DNA of 64,000 nucleotides from Palsa-506 sp963786975 (lineage in GTDB: Bacteria; Actinomycetota; Actinomycetes; Streptosporangiales; Streptosporangiaceae). The position numbers were made by a program, and so were the translations under genes. Each line of letters begins with the position of its first letter. Position 1 is the stretch's first letter. The notes under the pieces were generated by a model. It saw only the letters and a list, made by a program, of their open reading frames with translations, did no database searches and had not been told where the DNA came from. Positions 19,896 to 29,305 of this stretch are shown piece after piece. The stretch lies in NCBI GenBank assembly GCA_963786975.1, contig CAWBBE010000009.1, positions 186,001 through 250,000 on the forward strand. The letters are read 5' to 3'.

Positions 19896-21278
19896 TTATG
19901 AGTGCACGTGCAGGGGCTTGCCGGCCAGCGCGAGATGCGCCTCGCCGATCGCCTCCGACTGGGTCGGATGTGGATGGATGAGCTGGGCGACGTCAGACGG
20001 CGTCGCCTCCCAGTTGTAGATGAGCTGGCCCTCGGCGATCAGCTCGCTGACCCGCGCGCCCACCAGGTGCAGGCCGAGTACCGGGCCGCCGCCGGCCGTC
20101 GCGATGACCTTCGCCGCGCCCTGGGTCTGCAGGATCTGGCTCCGGCCGTTGCCCGCCAGGTCATAAGTGAACTCGGTGGTCTCGATTCCCCGCTCCGCCG
20201 CGATGGCGGAGGTGATGCCGACCGATGCCACCTCGGGATCGCTGTAGGTGACCCTCGGCACGCCGTCGTAGTCGATCGGGGTGACATGCAGCCCGGCCAG
20301 CCGTTCGGCCACGCCGATGCCCTCGGCGAACCCGACATGGGCGAGTTGCAGCCCCGGGGTGAGGTCGCCGACTGCGGAGATCGTCGGAACGTTCGTCTGG
20401 CCGTAGCCGTCGACGAGGACGAAGCCACGGTCCGTCTGGACGCCCGCTTCCTCGTAGCCGAGCCCGGCCGAGACCGGTCCACGGCCGACCGCGACGAGCA
20501 TCAGTTCGGCGTCGATGGTCGCGCCGCCCGCCAGGGTGACCGTCACGCCGGACCCGGTGTCCTTCACGCTCTCGAACCTGGCACCGAGCTTCTGGGTGAT
20601 GCCGCGCCGCCGGAAGGCGCGCTCTAGCAGCTTGGAACTCGACTCCTCCTCGGGCGGCAGCAGGTGCGGGAGCATCTCCACGATCGTGACCTCGGCCCCG
20701 AACGAGCGCCACACGCTGGCGAACTCCACCCCGATCACGCCGCCGCCGAGGATCACCACCGAGGCTGGCACCCGGTCCAGGGCCAGCGCCTGATCGCTGG
20801 TGATCACGCGCTGCCCGTCGATGGTGAGGCCGGGCAGGCTGCGGGACTCCGACCCGCTGGCCAGGACGACGTGCGCACCGTCGTAGACGGCCTCGCCGAC
20901 CCGGACCTGGGTTGGCGAGGCGAGCCTGCCCTCGCCTTCGATCACGTCGATGTGCCGGGACGAGATCAGCCCCTGCAGGCCCTTCCAGAGCCTGGTCACC
21001 ACCTTGTCCTTGTAGGCGTTGACCCGGGGCATGTCGATGCCGTCGAGCGTCGCCCGGACGCCGAACGACCCGCTCTCCCGGGCCAGGTCGGCGATCTCAG
21101 CGGCGTGCAGCAGCGCCTTGGTCGGGATGCATCCCCGGTGCAGGCAGGTACCGCCCACCTTGTCTTTCTCGATCAGCGCGACGCGCTTGCCGAGCTCGGC
21201 CGCCCGCAGCGCGCAGGCGTAGCCGCCGCTGCCGCCGCCGAGGATGACGATGTCGTAGCCGCTGCCGTCCGCCACCAT
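19896..21278 (-). CDS. lpdA: Dihydrolipoyl dehydrogenase
   Basis: FAD enzyme (E3) that reoxidises dihydrolipoyl groups with NAD. The 460-residue protein has the FAD motif ILGGGSGGYACALRA, the redox disulphide GGTCLHRGCIPTKAL, the NAD motif ILGGGVIGVEFASVW, and the C-terminal catalytic pair in HPHPTQSE. ATG and a GTG follow each other; AAGGAG lies three and six bases upstream respectively, so the GTG at 21275 is equally likely. It is followed by E2 and the epimerase on the same strand. Confidence 0.95.
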   Translation of the reverse strand: MVADGSGYDIVILGGGSGGYACALRAAELGKRVALIEKDKVGGTCLHRGCIPTKALLHAAEIADLARESGSFGVRATLDGIDMPRVNAYKDKVVTRLWKGLQGLISSRHIDVIEGEGRLASPTQVRVGEAVYDGAHVVLASGSESRSLPGLTIDGQRVITSDQALALDRVPASVVILGGGVIGVEFASVWRSFGAEVTIVEMLPHLLPPEEESSSKLLERAFRRRGITQKLGARFESVKDTGSGVTVTLAGGATIDAELMLVAVGRGPVSAGLGYEEAGVQTDRGFVLVDGYGQTNVPTISAVGDLTPGLQLAHVGFAEGIGVAERLAGLHVTPIDYDGVPRVTYSDPEVASVGITSAIAAERGIETTEFTYDLAGNGRSQILQTQGAAKVIATAGGGPVLGLHLVGARVSELIAEGQLIYNWEATPSDVAQLIHPHPTQSEAIGEAHLALAGKPLHVHS

Positions 21279-21358
21279 GTGCTCCTTGTCCGGTTGGTCA
21301 GCCCGGGCCTGCCCTGGCAGGGTCCCACGAGCCGGCCAGCGCCTGCCGGTAACTGTGC

Positions 21359-22938
21359 CTAAAGCCGTCCGTCCGCCACGTCCAGCGCGATCTGCACTAG
21401 CGCCCGCGCTGCCGCCCCGGTTCCGCCCTTCGGCGTATACCCATATGGCTCGCCTTCATGAAACGAAGGCCCCGCTATGTCCAGATGTGCCCAACGAACT
21501 CCGGGGGGCACGAATTCCTGCAGGAACAGGCCCGCGACCAGCATTCCGCCGTGCCGCTCGGCCGCCACGTTGGCCAGGTCCGCGACAGCGGAGTCCAGCC
21601 CCTTGCGAAGCTCCTCGGGCAGCGGCATGGGCCAGGCCGCCTCGCCCGCCCGCCGGAAGGCATCGACCACGCCGTCCCGGACGTCGTCGTCGTTGGCCAT
21701 CACGCCGCTGATCCGCGGGCCGAGCGCCACCAGCTGCGCGCCGGTCAGCGTGGCCACGTCGATCAGCAGGTCCGGCGCGTCGGCAGCCGACCTGGCCAGG
21801 GCGTCGGCCAGCACGAGGCGCCCTTCGGCGTCGGTGTTCAGTACCTCCACCGTGGTACCGCCGAAGATGGTGATCACATCCGAGGGGCGCTGCGCGGTGC
21901 CGCTCGGCATGTTCTCGGCCAGCGGCAGGTACCCGACGACGTTCACCTCCGGGCGCAGCGCCGCGACCGCCTGCAGCGCCGCGAGGACCGCGGCCGCGCC
22001 GCCCATGTCGGACTTCATCGCCTCCATGGCCTTGGCCGGCTTGAGCGACAGGCCGCCGGAGTCGAAGGTGATGCCCTTGCCCGCGAATACCACGGTCTTG
22101 GCGGCGTCCGGATGGACGTACGCGAGCCGGACCAGCCGCGGCGGGTGGACCGAGCCCTGCCCGACGCCCAGGATCCCGCCGTAGCCGCCGTCCGCCAGCG
22201 CCTGCTCGTCCAGCACCGTCACCTCGAGCCCGCTGTCCGCGGCCACTCGCTCCGCCTCGGCGGCGAGCATCGCCGGAACCAGATCCGACGGGCCGGTATT
22301 CACCAGGTCACGCACGAGCGTGACGGCATCGGCCAGGACCCGGGCGCGGTGCACGACTGCGGCCCGGTCGCGGCCGAGTAGCGCGATCTCCGTGTTCCGC
22401 CGCTGGCCGTTGTCGCGGTAGCGGCTGAACGCGTAGCCGCCGAGCAGGGCACCCAGCGCCACCGCCGCTGCCTCGTCGTCGCTGCGGGCCGGCAGGGCGA
22501 GCGCGACCCGGCCGGGTTTCGTGGCGGCCAGCGCGCGCATCCCGGTGCCGGCCGCGCGGCGCAGCGCCTCGGCGGCCAGCGGCAGCCTGCCATCGGCGGT
22601 GCCAGCGCCATCCCCGGTGCCGCCGCCGCCGGTGCCGGCGGCGTCCCCGGTGCCGGCGGCGTCCCCGGTGCCGGCGGCGTCCGCGGTGCCAAGGCCGACC
22701 GCCACGATCAGCGGGGCGGCAAGCCGTCCTGCCGCAGGGATTTTGGTGACTTCCTCGGCCGTGCCGGTGGCGCCGAGCACCGCAAGTGTCACCGCGAGCC
22801 CGCCGCCGAATGCCGCGTCGACTTCCTCCGCCCCGGGGCCGGCAGCGGGCCGCCGGGGCCCTGCACCACTCCGATGATGATCGCGTCTGCATCTGCTTCG
22901 CGGGCGGATGTCTGGCTGGTCAGCAAGGTCATCGTCAC
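21359..22938 (-). CDS. pepA: Leucyl aminopeptidase, N-terminus frameshifted
   Basis: M17 metallopeptidase removing N-terminal residues from peptides. The catalytic domain is complete: metal-binding KGITFDSGGLSLKP and the signature NTDAEGRLVLADAL. The N-terminal domain starts at GTG 22938 (MTMTLLTSQTSAREADADAI), then breaks in the run CCCCGGGG at 22833-22840, where one base is missing; the next frame continues as expected (LAVLGATGTAEEVTK). A TAGCAT hexamer lies seven bases before the GTG. A linker with three 18-base repeats codes TGDAAG copies. An indel error is likely. Confidence 0.9.
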
Positions 22939-23092
22939 GCGTCCGATGCTAGTGCCTGACCGGCCGGGCCGATCACGCGTGCGGACGGTTGCCGGCCGCG
23001 GATTCCCGCTCACCTGGCCGCCGCGGCCGGGCGGCGGCACGGATCGGCACGGCCAGGTCCGTCCGCGTATCGTGAGATGCGCTCAGCCCGCC

Positions 23093-23950
23093 ATGCCACG
23101 CCGATTCCAGGAGGGCCAGCTGAACGCGCTCCCGCTGTTCCTGACGGTCTTCGTGGCCTGCCTGGTCGAGGCGGTCGAGGCGCTGACCATCGTGCTGGCG
23201 GCCGGCCTGACCAGGGAGTGGCGGTCGACCTTGCAGGGCATGGCGGCCGCGCTGGTGGTGCTCGCGCTGGTGACGGCCGGGATCGGGCCCGCGCTGACGC
23301 TGCTGCCGATCGGCGTGCTGCGCCTGGTGGTGGGGGCGCTGCTGGCCGCGTTCGGGCTGCAGTGGCTGCGCAAGGCAATCCTGCGCTTCGCCGGGTACAA
23401 GGACCTGCACGACGAGGCAAGCGCCTTCGCCCGCGAGGTATCGGCTGCCCGGGCGGCCTCGGCCGGCCGCCGCGGCGCCGTGCATGACTGGTACGCGTTC
23501 ACGCTGTCCTTCAAGGGCGTGCTGCTTGAGGGCCTCGAGGTGATCTTCATAGCCATCACCTTCGGCGCCAGCCAGCACGACCTCCCGGTGGCGGCGCTGG
23601 CCGCCGCGGCCGCGGTGATCGTGATCGCTGCGGTCGGCCTGGCGGTGCGCGCGCCGCTGGCCCGCGTCCCGGAGAACGCGATGAAGTTCTCCGTCGGCAT
23701 CATGCTGGCGGCGTTCGGCACGTTCTGGGGCGTCGAGGGGGCCGGCGCGCGGTGGCCCGGCGGCGACGCGGCGCTGCTCGTGCTCGTGCCGGTGATCGGC
23801 CTGGTGTCGCTCGGCTATGCGCTGGTGCTCCGCCGGCGCGCGGTGGCAGCGGCCGCCGCGGTGCCCGCGACCACGCCCGCCGGAGCGGTCGCCCTGCAGG
23901 CCGCGGTGCCGCCCGGCACGGACCCGCCGCCGGGGGAGGTGCTCCGGTGA
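23093..23950 (+). CDS. COG4280-like/FTR1-like polytopic membrane protein
   Basis: Encodes 285 residues with about seven hydrophobic segments. Two acidic helix motifs, VACLVEAVEALTIVLAAG near the N-terminus and KGVLLEGLEVIFIAITFG in the middle, resemble the REGxE-type repeats of iron permease FTR1/EfeU but lack the arginine, as in the uncharacterised COG4280 group. Transport of a metal is possible but unproven. The start is uncertain: GGAGGG lies after the ATG at 23093 and a later non-ATG start is possible. Its stop overlaps the start of the next small gene (GTGA). Confidence 0.65.
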   Translation: MPRRFQEGQLNALPLFLTVFVACLVEAVEALTIVLAAGLTREWRSTLQGMAAALVVLALVTAGIGPALTLLPIGVLRLVVGALLAAFGLQWLRKAILRFAGYKDLHDEASAFAREVSAARAASAGRRGAVHDWYAFTLSFKGVLLEGLEVIFIAITFGASQHDLPVAALAAAAAVIVIAAVGLAVRAPLARVPENAMKFSVGIMLAAFGTFWGVEGAGARWPGGDAALLVLVPVIGLVSLGYALVLRRRAVAAAAAVPATTPAGAVALQAAVPPGTDPPPGEVLR

Positions 23951-25068
23951 GAAACCGGCTCCGGTCGTTCGGCGCGTTCTGGTACGACTTCGTGATCGGC
24001 GATGACTGGCGCGGCGCGGTCGCGGTCGCGGTGGCGCTCGCGTTGACCGCGGTGCTGGCGCACGCAGCACAGGTAAACGCCTGGTGGCTGATGCCGGTGT
24101 GCGTGCTCGGCGCCCTTGGCTGGTCGCTGCGGCGCGCCACCGCGCGGAAACCCTGACCCGGCTCCCGGCAGTGCGACCGGAAAAACAGCGCGACCGGAAA
24201 CAGCGCGACCGCAAACAGCGCGACCGGATAAGCAGCGCGACCGGATAAGCAGCGCGACCGGATAAGCAGCGCGACCGGATAAGCGGTCTGCCCGGGCCGC
24301 GGCGATACGCTCCATCAGGTCGGCCTCGTTCCTGATCTCTGCTTCGCTCGGCGAGAGCGCAATCGTGGCGGTCACCGCGAACGACAGCACGCATATGCCG
24401 ACGATCAGCGGCAGCAGGAATCCCTCCGCCGTCGCGCCTCCCATCAGCATCCGCTGCCCGGCCGCCGCGGCATGCACGGTCATGGCCGCCATCCCCGTAT
24501 AGTGCATGCCGCTGACCGCCACGCCCATTATCAGCGCAGCGCCCAGGGTGGATCCGATGCCGCCTAGCCGCAGCGCGGCCCACAGCGCCGCGGTGGCGGC
24601 AACGATGGCGATGACTACCGAAAGCATGACCAGCACCGGGCTGTAGTTCATTGCCGCAGGCATCCGGAGGGCAGCCATTCCCAGGTAATGCATGCTCGCG
24701 ACGCCGAGCCCGGCGATCACCCCGCCGAGCAACAGCGGGCGGTAGCTGTCACCGCCGAACCCGACGATGAACAGCCCGACACCGACGACTGCGACGGCGA
24801 TGAGCATGCTCGCCGCGGTGAGCGCCACGTTGTAACGGATCACCTCGCCGGGGATGGTGTACCCGAGCATCGCGATGAAGTGCATGACCCAGATGCCGGT
24901 GATCCCGATCGACAGGGCGGCCAGGGCGAGCCACCGAGCGCGGGCGGCGCCGGTCAGCGCGCGGGCCCGGGCAGTGCAGCGGAGCCCGAGGAAGGAGCCG
25001 AGGCACGACATGAGGTAGCCGAGTGCCGGCGTCAGCAGGCCGTAGGAGAAGTCGTTCGGGTGCAGCAT
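23815..25068 (-). CDS. MHYT-domain membrane protein
   Basis: Three MHYT-type motifs are visible (WVMHFIAMLG, ASMHYLGMAA, SGMHYTGMAA) in about seven transmembrane helices (residues 1-250). MHYT domains are thought to sense gases or redox through bound copper. There is no output domain. After residue about 265 the frame reads through a 17-base tandem repeat and then antisense to the small membrane gene and the end of the COG4280-like gene, so the last 150 residues are probably not conserved. ATG follows AAGGAAAG. Confidence 0.85.
   Translation of the reverse strand: MLHPNDFSYGLLTPALGYLMSCLGSFLGLRCTARARALTGAARARWLALAALSIGITGIWVMHFIAMLGYTIPGEVIRYNVALTAASMLIAVAVVGVGLFIVGFGGDSYRPLLLGGVIAGLGVASMHYLGMAALRMPAAMNYSPVLVMLSVVIAIVAATAALWAALRLGGIGSTLGAALIMGVAVSGMHYTGMAAMTVHAAAAGQRMLMGGATAEGFLLPLIVGICVLSFAVTATIALSPSEAEIRNEADLMERIAAARADRLSGRAAYPVALLIRSRCLSGRAVCGRAVSGRAVFPVALPGAGSGFPRGGAPQRPAKGAEHAHRHQPPGVYLCCVRQHRGQRERHRDRDRAAPVIADHEVVPERAERPEPVSHRSTSPGGGSVPGGTAACRATAPAGVVAGTAAAAATARRRSTSA
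23947..24156 (+). CDS. Small membrane protein
   Basis: Encodes 69 residues: MRNRLRSFGAFWYDFVIGDD, then one or two hydrophobic segments (VAVAVALALTAVLAHAAQ and WWLMPVCVLGALGWSL). The GTG overlaps the stop of the COG4280-like gene by four bases, so it is translationally coupled and may be a partner subunit. No family recognised. Confidence 0.65.
   Translation: MRNRLRSFGAFWYDFVIGDDWRGAVAVAVALALTAVLAHAAQVNAWWLMPVCVLGALGWSLRRATARKP
24171..24284. repeat. Tandem repeat array, 15-17-base units
   Basis: About seven units share the core GCGACCGGA. The last four are perfect 17-base copies of AGCGCGACCGGATAAGC; the earlier ones are shorter and diverged (ending GGAAAC, GCAAAC). It begins 15 bases after the small membrane gene and lies inside the distal MHYT frame. 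Because 17 is not a multiple of three, each copy is read in a different frame, so the array is unlikely to be kept for its protein. Confidence 0.85.
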
Positions 25069-25226
25069 CGCGGAGCTTTCCTTGCTCAGATGTGGTCAGT
25101 GGCTACCGGCTGGCCCCGGCCGGCTGCCACTGGAGGCGGTCGTTCCTGAATAGTTGCAGACTCAAGCCGGCCACGATACCCGGAGCCGCTGACCGAGCCC
25201 GCGGCGGCTGTCCGGGCTGGCGTCCG

Positions 25227-25895
25227 CTACCTGGGGCGGCGCGCCCGGACCAGCCCGTTTTCATAGGCGAAGACCACCGCTTGCACGCGGTCCCGCAGGC
25301 CCAGCTTGGCCAGGATCCGCCCGACGTGCGTCTTGACGGTCGCCTCGGAGACGAACAGCTCATGCGCGATCTCGCCGTTGGACAGGCCCTGCGCGACGTG
25401 CACGAGCACCTCGCGCTCGCGCTCGGTCAGGCAGGAAAGCTCCGGCGGCGGGGGGACGTCCCCGGCCGGCAGCATCGGCGCGAACTGGTCGATCAGCCGG
25501 CGCGTGGTGGACGGGGCGACGACGGCGTCGCCGGAGTGCACGGCCCTGATCGCGAACAGCAGTTCCTCCGGCGGGACGTCTTTCAGCAGGAAGCCGCTGG
25601 CGCCCGCCTTGAGCGCGGCGAACGCGTACTCGTCGAGATCGAATGTGGTGAGCATCAGCACCCGCGGCCGGTCCCCGGCCAGCCGGATCCGGCGGGCCGC
25701 CTCCACTCCGTCGAGCCTGGGCATCCGCGCGTCCATCACCATCACGTCGGCGGCGTGCCCGCGGGCGAACTCGACCGCGGCCAGCCCGTCGGCTGCCTCG
25801 CCGACCACCGTCATGTCCGGTTGCGCGTCAAGCACCATCCGGAACCCGGTGCGGACCAGTTCCTGGTCGTCGACGAGCACGATCCGGATGGTCAT
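25227..25895 (-). CDS. NarL/LuxR-family response regulator
   Basis: Encodes 222 residues. The receiver domain (1-120) has the acidic pair in VLVDDQELV, the phospho-acceptor aspartate in VMVMDARMPRLDG and the lysine in FLLKDVPPEE. The C-terminal LuxR-type helix-turn-helix reads LTEREREVLVHVAQGLSNGE then SEATVKTHVGRILAKL. The ATG overlaps the stop of the histidine kinase gene, so the two form a two-component pair. Target genes are unknown. Confidence 0.94.
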   Translation of the reverse strand: MTIRIVLVDDQELVRTGFRMVLDAQPDMTVVGEAADGLAAVEFARGHAADVMVMDARMPRLDGVEAARRIRLAGDRPRVLMLTTFDLDEYAFAALKAGASGFLLKDVPPEELLFAIRAVHSGDAVVAPSTTRRLIDQFAPMLPAGDVPPPPELSCLTEREREVLVHVAQGLSNGEIAHELFVSEATVKTHVGRILAKLGLRDRVQAVVFAYENGLVRARRPR

Positions 25896-27205
25896 GCCGC
25901 CGCGCCGGGCCGCACCGCGCGGGCCGCATGCGCCAGGGCGCCGTCGCCAGCGTCGCCGGCGGTGCCGTCGCCGACCGTGCCGTCGCCGGCGGTGCCGCCG
26001 CCAGTCATGCCGCCGCCAGTCATGCCGCCGCTGGCCGCGGCAGCGCCTGCGGTGTCCGGACCCAGCGGCAGCGTCGCCGTCACCTGGTAGCCGCCGGCCT
26101 GCCGCGGCCCGGCCTGCACGGAGCCGCCGTAGATGCCGACCCGCTCGCGCATCCCGGTCAGCCCGAGCCCGGCGCCATCGTCGGTGGCCGCGGCGCCGCG
26201 CCCGTCGTCGGTCACCCGCACGACCAGCGCATCGGCCTGGTAGTGCAGCGAGACGGCCACCGACGCCCCGATGCCGCCGTGCTTGCGGGTATTGGTCAGC
26301 GACTCCTGCACTACCCGGTAGGCAGCCAGGCCGACGCCCTCGGACAGCGGGCGTGGCGTCCCGTCCAGCGTGAACGAGACCGTGCGGCCGGCCGCCCTGG
26401 TCTGGTCGAGCAGATCCCGCAGCTGGTCGATGCCGGGCAGCGGCGCGAGCTCCGCCTGCTCGTCGCCGGACCGCAGCACGCCGAGCAGCCGCCGCATCTC
26501 GGCCAGCGCCTGGCGGCCGGTCGCGGCGATGGTGCCCAGCGCCTGCCGGGCCCGTTCCGGCTCGGAGCCCAGCGCGTAGCTCGCCCCGTCGGCCTGCACG
26601 ACCATCACGCTCACGTTGTGCGCGACCACGTCATGCAGCTCGCGGGCGATCCTGGCGCGCTCCGCGGCGGCCGCGATCTTGGCCTGGGCATCGCGCTCCC
26701 GCTCCAGCCGGGCGGCCCGGTCCTCGAGCGCGAGGTAATACGCCCGGCGGTAGCGCATCGAGTCACCGAGCACCCAGGCGATCAGCGTGGTACCGCCGAA
26801 GATCACCGCCGCGGCGAAGACCTGGTTGAGCCAGCGCGCCCCGCCGGGCATCCAGGCGCCGATGGCCACCGCCGAGCCGGCCAGGCAGACCGCCAGCCCG
26901 GCGACCGATTCCCGTCGCGGCCGGTACGCGGCCAGCGTGTAGATCAGCACCACGAGCGCCAGATCCGGCCCGGACGGATGAACCCCGGACAGCACCTGGT
27001 CCGCCCCGGCCGCCACGGCGATGTAGAACGCCAGCACCGGGTTCCGGCGCCGGAACGCCACCGGCACGACGAGCAGCAGCACGAGCGGAAGCCGCGGCCA
27101 TGGCTGCTGCACCATCCCCGGCATTCCCGTCAGCAGCAGCACGAACGCGAGCACGCCGTCGACCAGCACCGGGTGGCGGCGCAGCCATGCGTAGAGGACG
27201 GACAT
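25892..27205 (-). CDS. HisKA_3-type sensor histidine kinase
   Basis: Encodes 437 residues. An N-terminal block of about five transmembrane helices (residues 10-150) is followed by the dimerisation domain with the phosphorylated histidine in ARIARELHDVVAHNVSVMVV and an HATPase domain with VVRVTDDGRGAA and GLGLTGMRERV. The tail contains glycine/threonine repeats (GGMTGGGMTGGG). ATG at 27205 has TACCCT six bases before it. Cognate to the overlapping response regulator. The signal is unknown; small membrane block without an extracellular domain suggests membrane stress sensing. Confidence 0.92.
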   Translation of the reverse strand: MSVLYAWLRRHPVLVDGVLAFVLLLTGMPGMVQQPWPRLPLVLLLVVPVAFRRRNPVLAFYIAVAAGADQVLSGVHPSGPDLALVVLIYTLAAYRPRRESVAGLAVCLAGSAVAIGAWMPGGARWLNQVFAAAVIFGGTTLIAWVLGDSMRYRRAYYLALEDRAARLERERDAQAKIAAAAERARIARELHDVVAHNVSVMVVQADGASYALGSEPERARQALGTIAATGRQALAEMRRLLGVLRSGDEQAELAPLPGIDQLRDLLDQTRAAGRTVSFTLDGTPRPLSEGVGLAAYRVVQESLTNTRKHGGIGASVAVSLHYQADALVVRVTDDGRGAAATDDGAGLGLTGMRERVGIYGGSVQAGPRQAGGYQVTATLPLGPDTAGAAAASGGMTGGGMTGGGTAGDGTVGDGTAGDAGDGALAHAARAVRPGAAA

Positions 27206-27294
27206 CTCTTCAGGGTATTCGCGCCGCGCCGGATCGTCGTCCGCCTGCAGGCTGATGTCCTGCGCCGGGCGGCTGACCTGCCCGGGCAGGCCGG

Positions 27295-28020
27295 CTACGG
27301 CAGCAGCCGGGTGGGCAGCGCCTTCTCGGCAGCACCGCCGGCGCCGTCCGGGGCAACCCGGTAGCCGAACTGGCCCGGCCGGTCGGCCACGACCTCGGCC
27401 AGCGTGTCGTCGGCGAAATGCGCGGCGGTGCCGTCGTCGCAGGCGATTCCCGGCGGCAGCCTGCCGTCCGCGACCAGCGACTCGTACAGCGGCCGCCGGC
27501 CCGGCTCGGAGCTGTAATGCGGGCAGTAGCTGCCGCCCAGCATGGCCAGCCCGGCCGTGAACGGGCGCAGCTGCGGGCCGAACGAGTCCGTGGTGCCGCC
27601 CTCGAACCAGCACAGCGCGCCGGCGCTGACGCCCGCCAGCACGATGCCATCCCGCCAGGCCGCCCGCATCACCCGGTCCAGCCCGTGCACCCGCCAGACC
27701 GCCACCATGTTGGCGACGCTGCCACCGCCCACGAAGATCACGTCCTGGGAGAGCAGCAGGTCCTCGGGATCGGCGACGTTCGGCATCGGGAACAGCTGCA
27801 GGTGGCTGGCCCGCGCCGGACCGCCGGCCAGCCACCAGTACATCCGGACGAACGCGCCGGGGTCGTCACCCATGGCCGTGTTGAGCACGCATACCCGCGG
27901 GACCGGCCGCCCCGATAGCGCCAGCGCGTGCTCGACCAGCCGGGGCGCCCTGGCCGGATCCGCATCCGGTGCGCCGAGTCCGCCGATGGCCAGCACGTGC
28001 CGCTGTCCGTCTGCTGCCAC
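27295..28020 (-). CDS. Peptidase E (S51) family protein
   Basis: Encodes 241 residues of the class I glutamine amidotransferase-like fold. The nucleophile serine is in the elbow LAGVSAGALCWFEGG, preceded by the family stretch DVIFVGGGSVANM, and a histidine in GGSYCPHYSSEPGR. S51 enzymes cleave dipeptides with N-terminal aspartate or act on cyanophycin-like polymers; the exact substrate is open. The GTG start has TAGCGT six bases upstream, back to back with the HIT gene. Confidence 0.87.
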   Translation of the reverse strand: MAADGQRHVLAIGGLGAPDADPARAPRLVEHALALSGRPVPRVCVLNTAMGDDPGAFVRMYWWLAGGPARASHLQLFPMPNVADPEDLLLSQDVIFVGGGSVANMVAVWRVHGLDRVMRAAWRDGIVLAGVSAGALCWFEGGTTDSFGPQLRPFTAGLAMLGGSYCPHYSSEPGRRPLYESLVADGRLPPGIACDDGTAAHFADDTLAEVVADRPGQFGYRVAPDGAGGAAEKALPTRLLP

Positions 28021-28026
28021 CCCAGC

Positions 28027-28036
28027 ACGCTACCGT
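28027..28036. promoter_or_regulatory. Overlapping divergent -10 elements
   Basis: In the 22 bases between the two start codons, the minus-strand hexamer TAGCGT (28032-28027) and the plus-strand hexamer TACCGT (28031-28036) share two base pairs. Each lies six bases from its start codon, so both genes appear leaderless. Confidence 0.6.
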
Positions 28037-28042
28037 GCCGGG

Positions 28043-28462
28043 ATGACCGACTGCTTGTTCTGCCGCCTTATCGCCGGCACGGTGCCCGCGCAGATCGTGC
28101 TCGCCGACGACGTCGCGGTGGCGTTCCTGGACGCCCGGCCGGTGTTCAAGGGCCACACGCTGATCGCGCCGCGTGAGCACTACGTGACGCTGGCTGACCT
28201 GCCGGCCAGGCTGACCGGCCCGTTCTTCGCCCGGGTACAGCGGCTGAGCGCGGCGATGCCGGCCGCGTTCGGCGCCCAGGGCAGCTTCGTCGCGGCTAAC
28301 AACGTGGTCAGCCAGAGCGTCCCGCACCTGCACGTGCACGTGGTACCGCGGACCCGCGGCGACGGGCTGCGCGGCTTCTTCTGGCCGCGGGTCAAGTACG
28401 ACGGCGACGACGAGGCGGCCGGCTACGCCCAGCGCCTCAGGGACGTGCTCGCAACCGGCTGA
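28043..28462 (+). CDS. HIT family hydrolase
   Basis: Encodes 139 residues with the zinc-type N-terminal motif DCLFCRLIAG and the histidine triad in VPHLHVHVVPR, which binds the phosphate in nucleotide hydrolysis or transfer. Family members hydrolyse adenosine-phosphoramidates or dinucleotides; substrate not assignable. ATG start; no ribosome site; TACCGT six bases upstream. Confidence 0.9.
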   Translation: MTDCLFCRLIAGTVPAQIVLADDVAVAFLDARPVFKGHTLIAPREHYVTLADLPARLTGPFFARVQRLSAAMPAAFGAQGSFVAANNVVSQSVPHLHVHVVPRTRGDGLRGFFWPRVKYDGDDEAAGYAQRLRDVLATG

Positions 28463-28487
28463 CGCCTGGCCCGCCAGCAGGCAGACA

Positions 28488-29243
28488 TCAGCTCAGGGCC
28501 AGCACCAGCAGGCAGACGGCGGTGCCGACCTCCGTCAGCGCGCCGAGCACGTCGCCGGTGATCCCGCCGAGGCGCCGCACGGCCAGCGCGGTCACCCCGG
28601 CAGCAGCAGCCAGCCCGGCCGCAACGGCCACCGCGAAGATCCAGCCCAATGGCATCCCCGCGGCCAGCGCCGCCACCGTGAGCAGGGCCGGGACGGCCGG
28701 ATGCACGGTCCCGGCGACCAGCGCGCCGAGCCCTTCGCCGCGAGCCGGCCGCAGGCCGGCCCGGCAGGCCCAGGTCAGCGCGAGCCGCCCGGTGACCGCG
28801 GCGGCGATCACCGAGGTGACGCCCCGGCCCAGCGAGTCGGCCTGGGCCAGCGCCGTCACCTGGATCAGCACGGTCAGCACCAGCGCGGCGACGCCGAACG
28901 GGCCGATGTCGGACCGCCGCATGATGTCCAGCGCCTGGGCGGCCGGCTTACCGCTGCCGAGCCCGTCCGCGAGGTCGGCCAGCCCGTCCAGGTGCAGGCC
29001 CCTGGTGAGAACGGCCAGCACGACAATGGCCAGGGTCGCGCCGACCAGCGGCCCGGCATGCCAGCACCGCTGGAAGACGTAGAGCACCCCGGCGGCGGCT
29101 CCGCCGAGCAGCAGCCCGATGAAGGGTGCCCAGATCATGGCGGCGCCCGCGGCCTGCCGGGACGGCGGCGCGCCGGCCCTGCCGCCCGGCAGCGGGATCG
29201 CGGTGAGCAGCGTCACCGCGAGCCGGAATCCGGCCACGAACAT
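28488..29243 (-). CDS. cobS: Adenosylcobinamide-GDP ribazoletransferase
   Basis: Last step of cobalamin assembly: joins alpha-ribazole to adenosylcobinamide-GDP at the membrane. The 251-residue protein is hydrophobic with about seven helices and the family motifs GLHLDGLADLADGL (acidic nucleotide site) and RRSDIGPFGVAAL. ATG at 29243 chosen; a TACGCT hexamer lies eight bases upstream and no good ribosome site is seen. It is isolated here from other cob genes. Confidence 0.92.
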   Translation of the reverse strand: MFVAGFRLAVTLLTAIPLPGGRAGAPPSRQAAGAAMIWAPFIGLLLGGAAAGVLYVFQRCWHAGPLVGATLAIVVLAVLTRGLHLDGLADLADGLGSGKPAAQALDIMRRSDIGPFGVAALVLTVLIQVTALAQADSLGRGVTSVIAAAVTGRLALTWACRAGLRPARGEGLGALVAGTVHPAVPALLTVAALAAGMPLGWIFAVAVAAGLAAAAGVTALAVRRLGGITGDVLGALTEVGTAVCLLVLALS

Positions 29244-29305
29244 AGCGACTGAGCGTACGGCTCCCCGCCGCCACCCGCCGCCTGTCCCGCCAGGCCGTGT
29301 TTTCA

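Noticed and set aside
24171..24284. The tandem array as a CRISPR
   Set aside because: Units are adjacent with no unique spacers and there are no cas genes.
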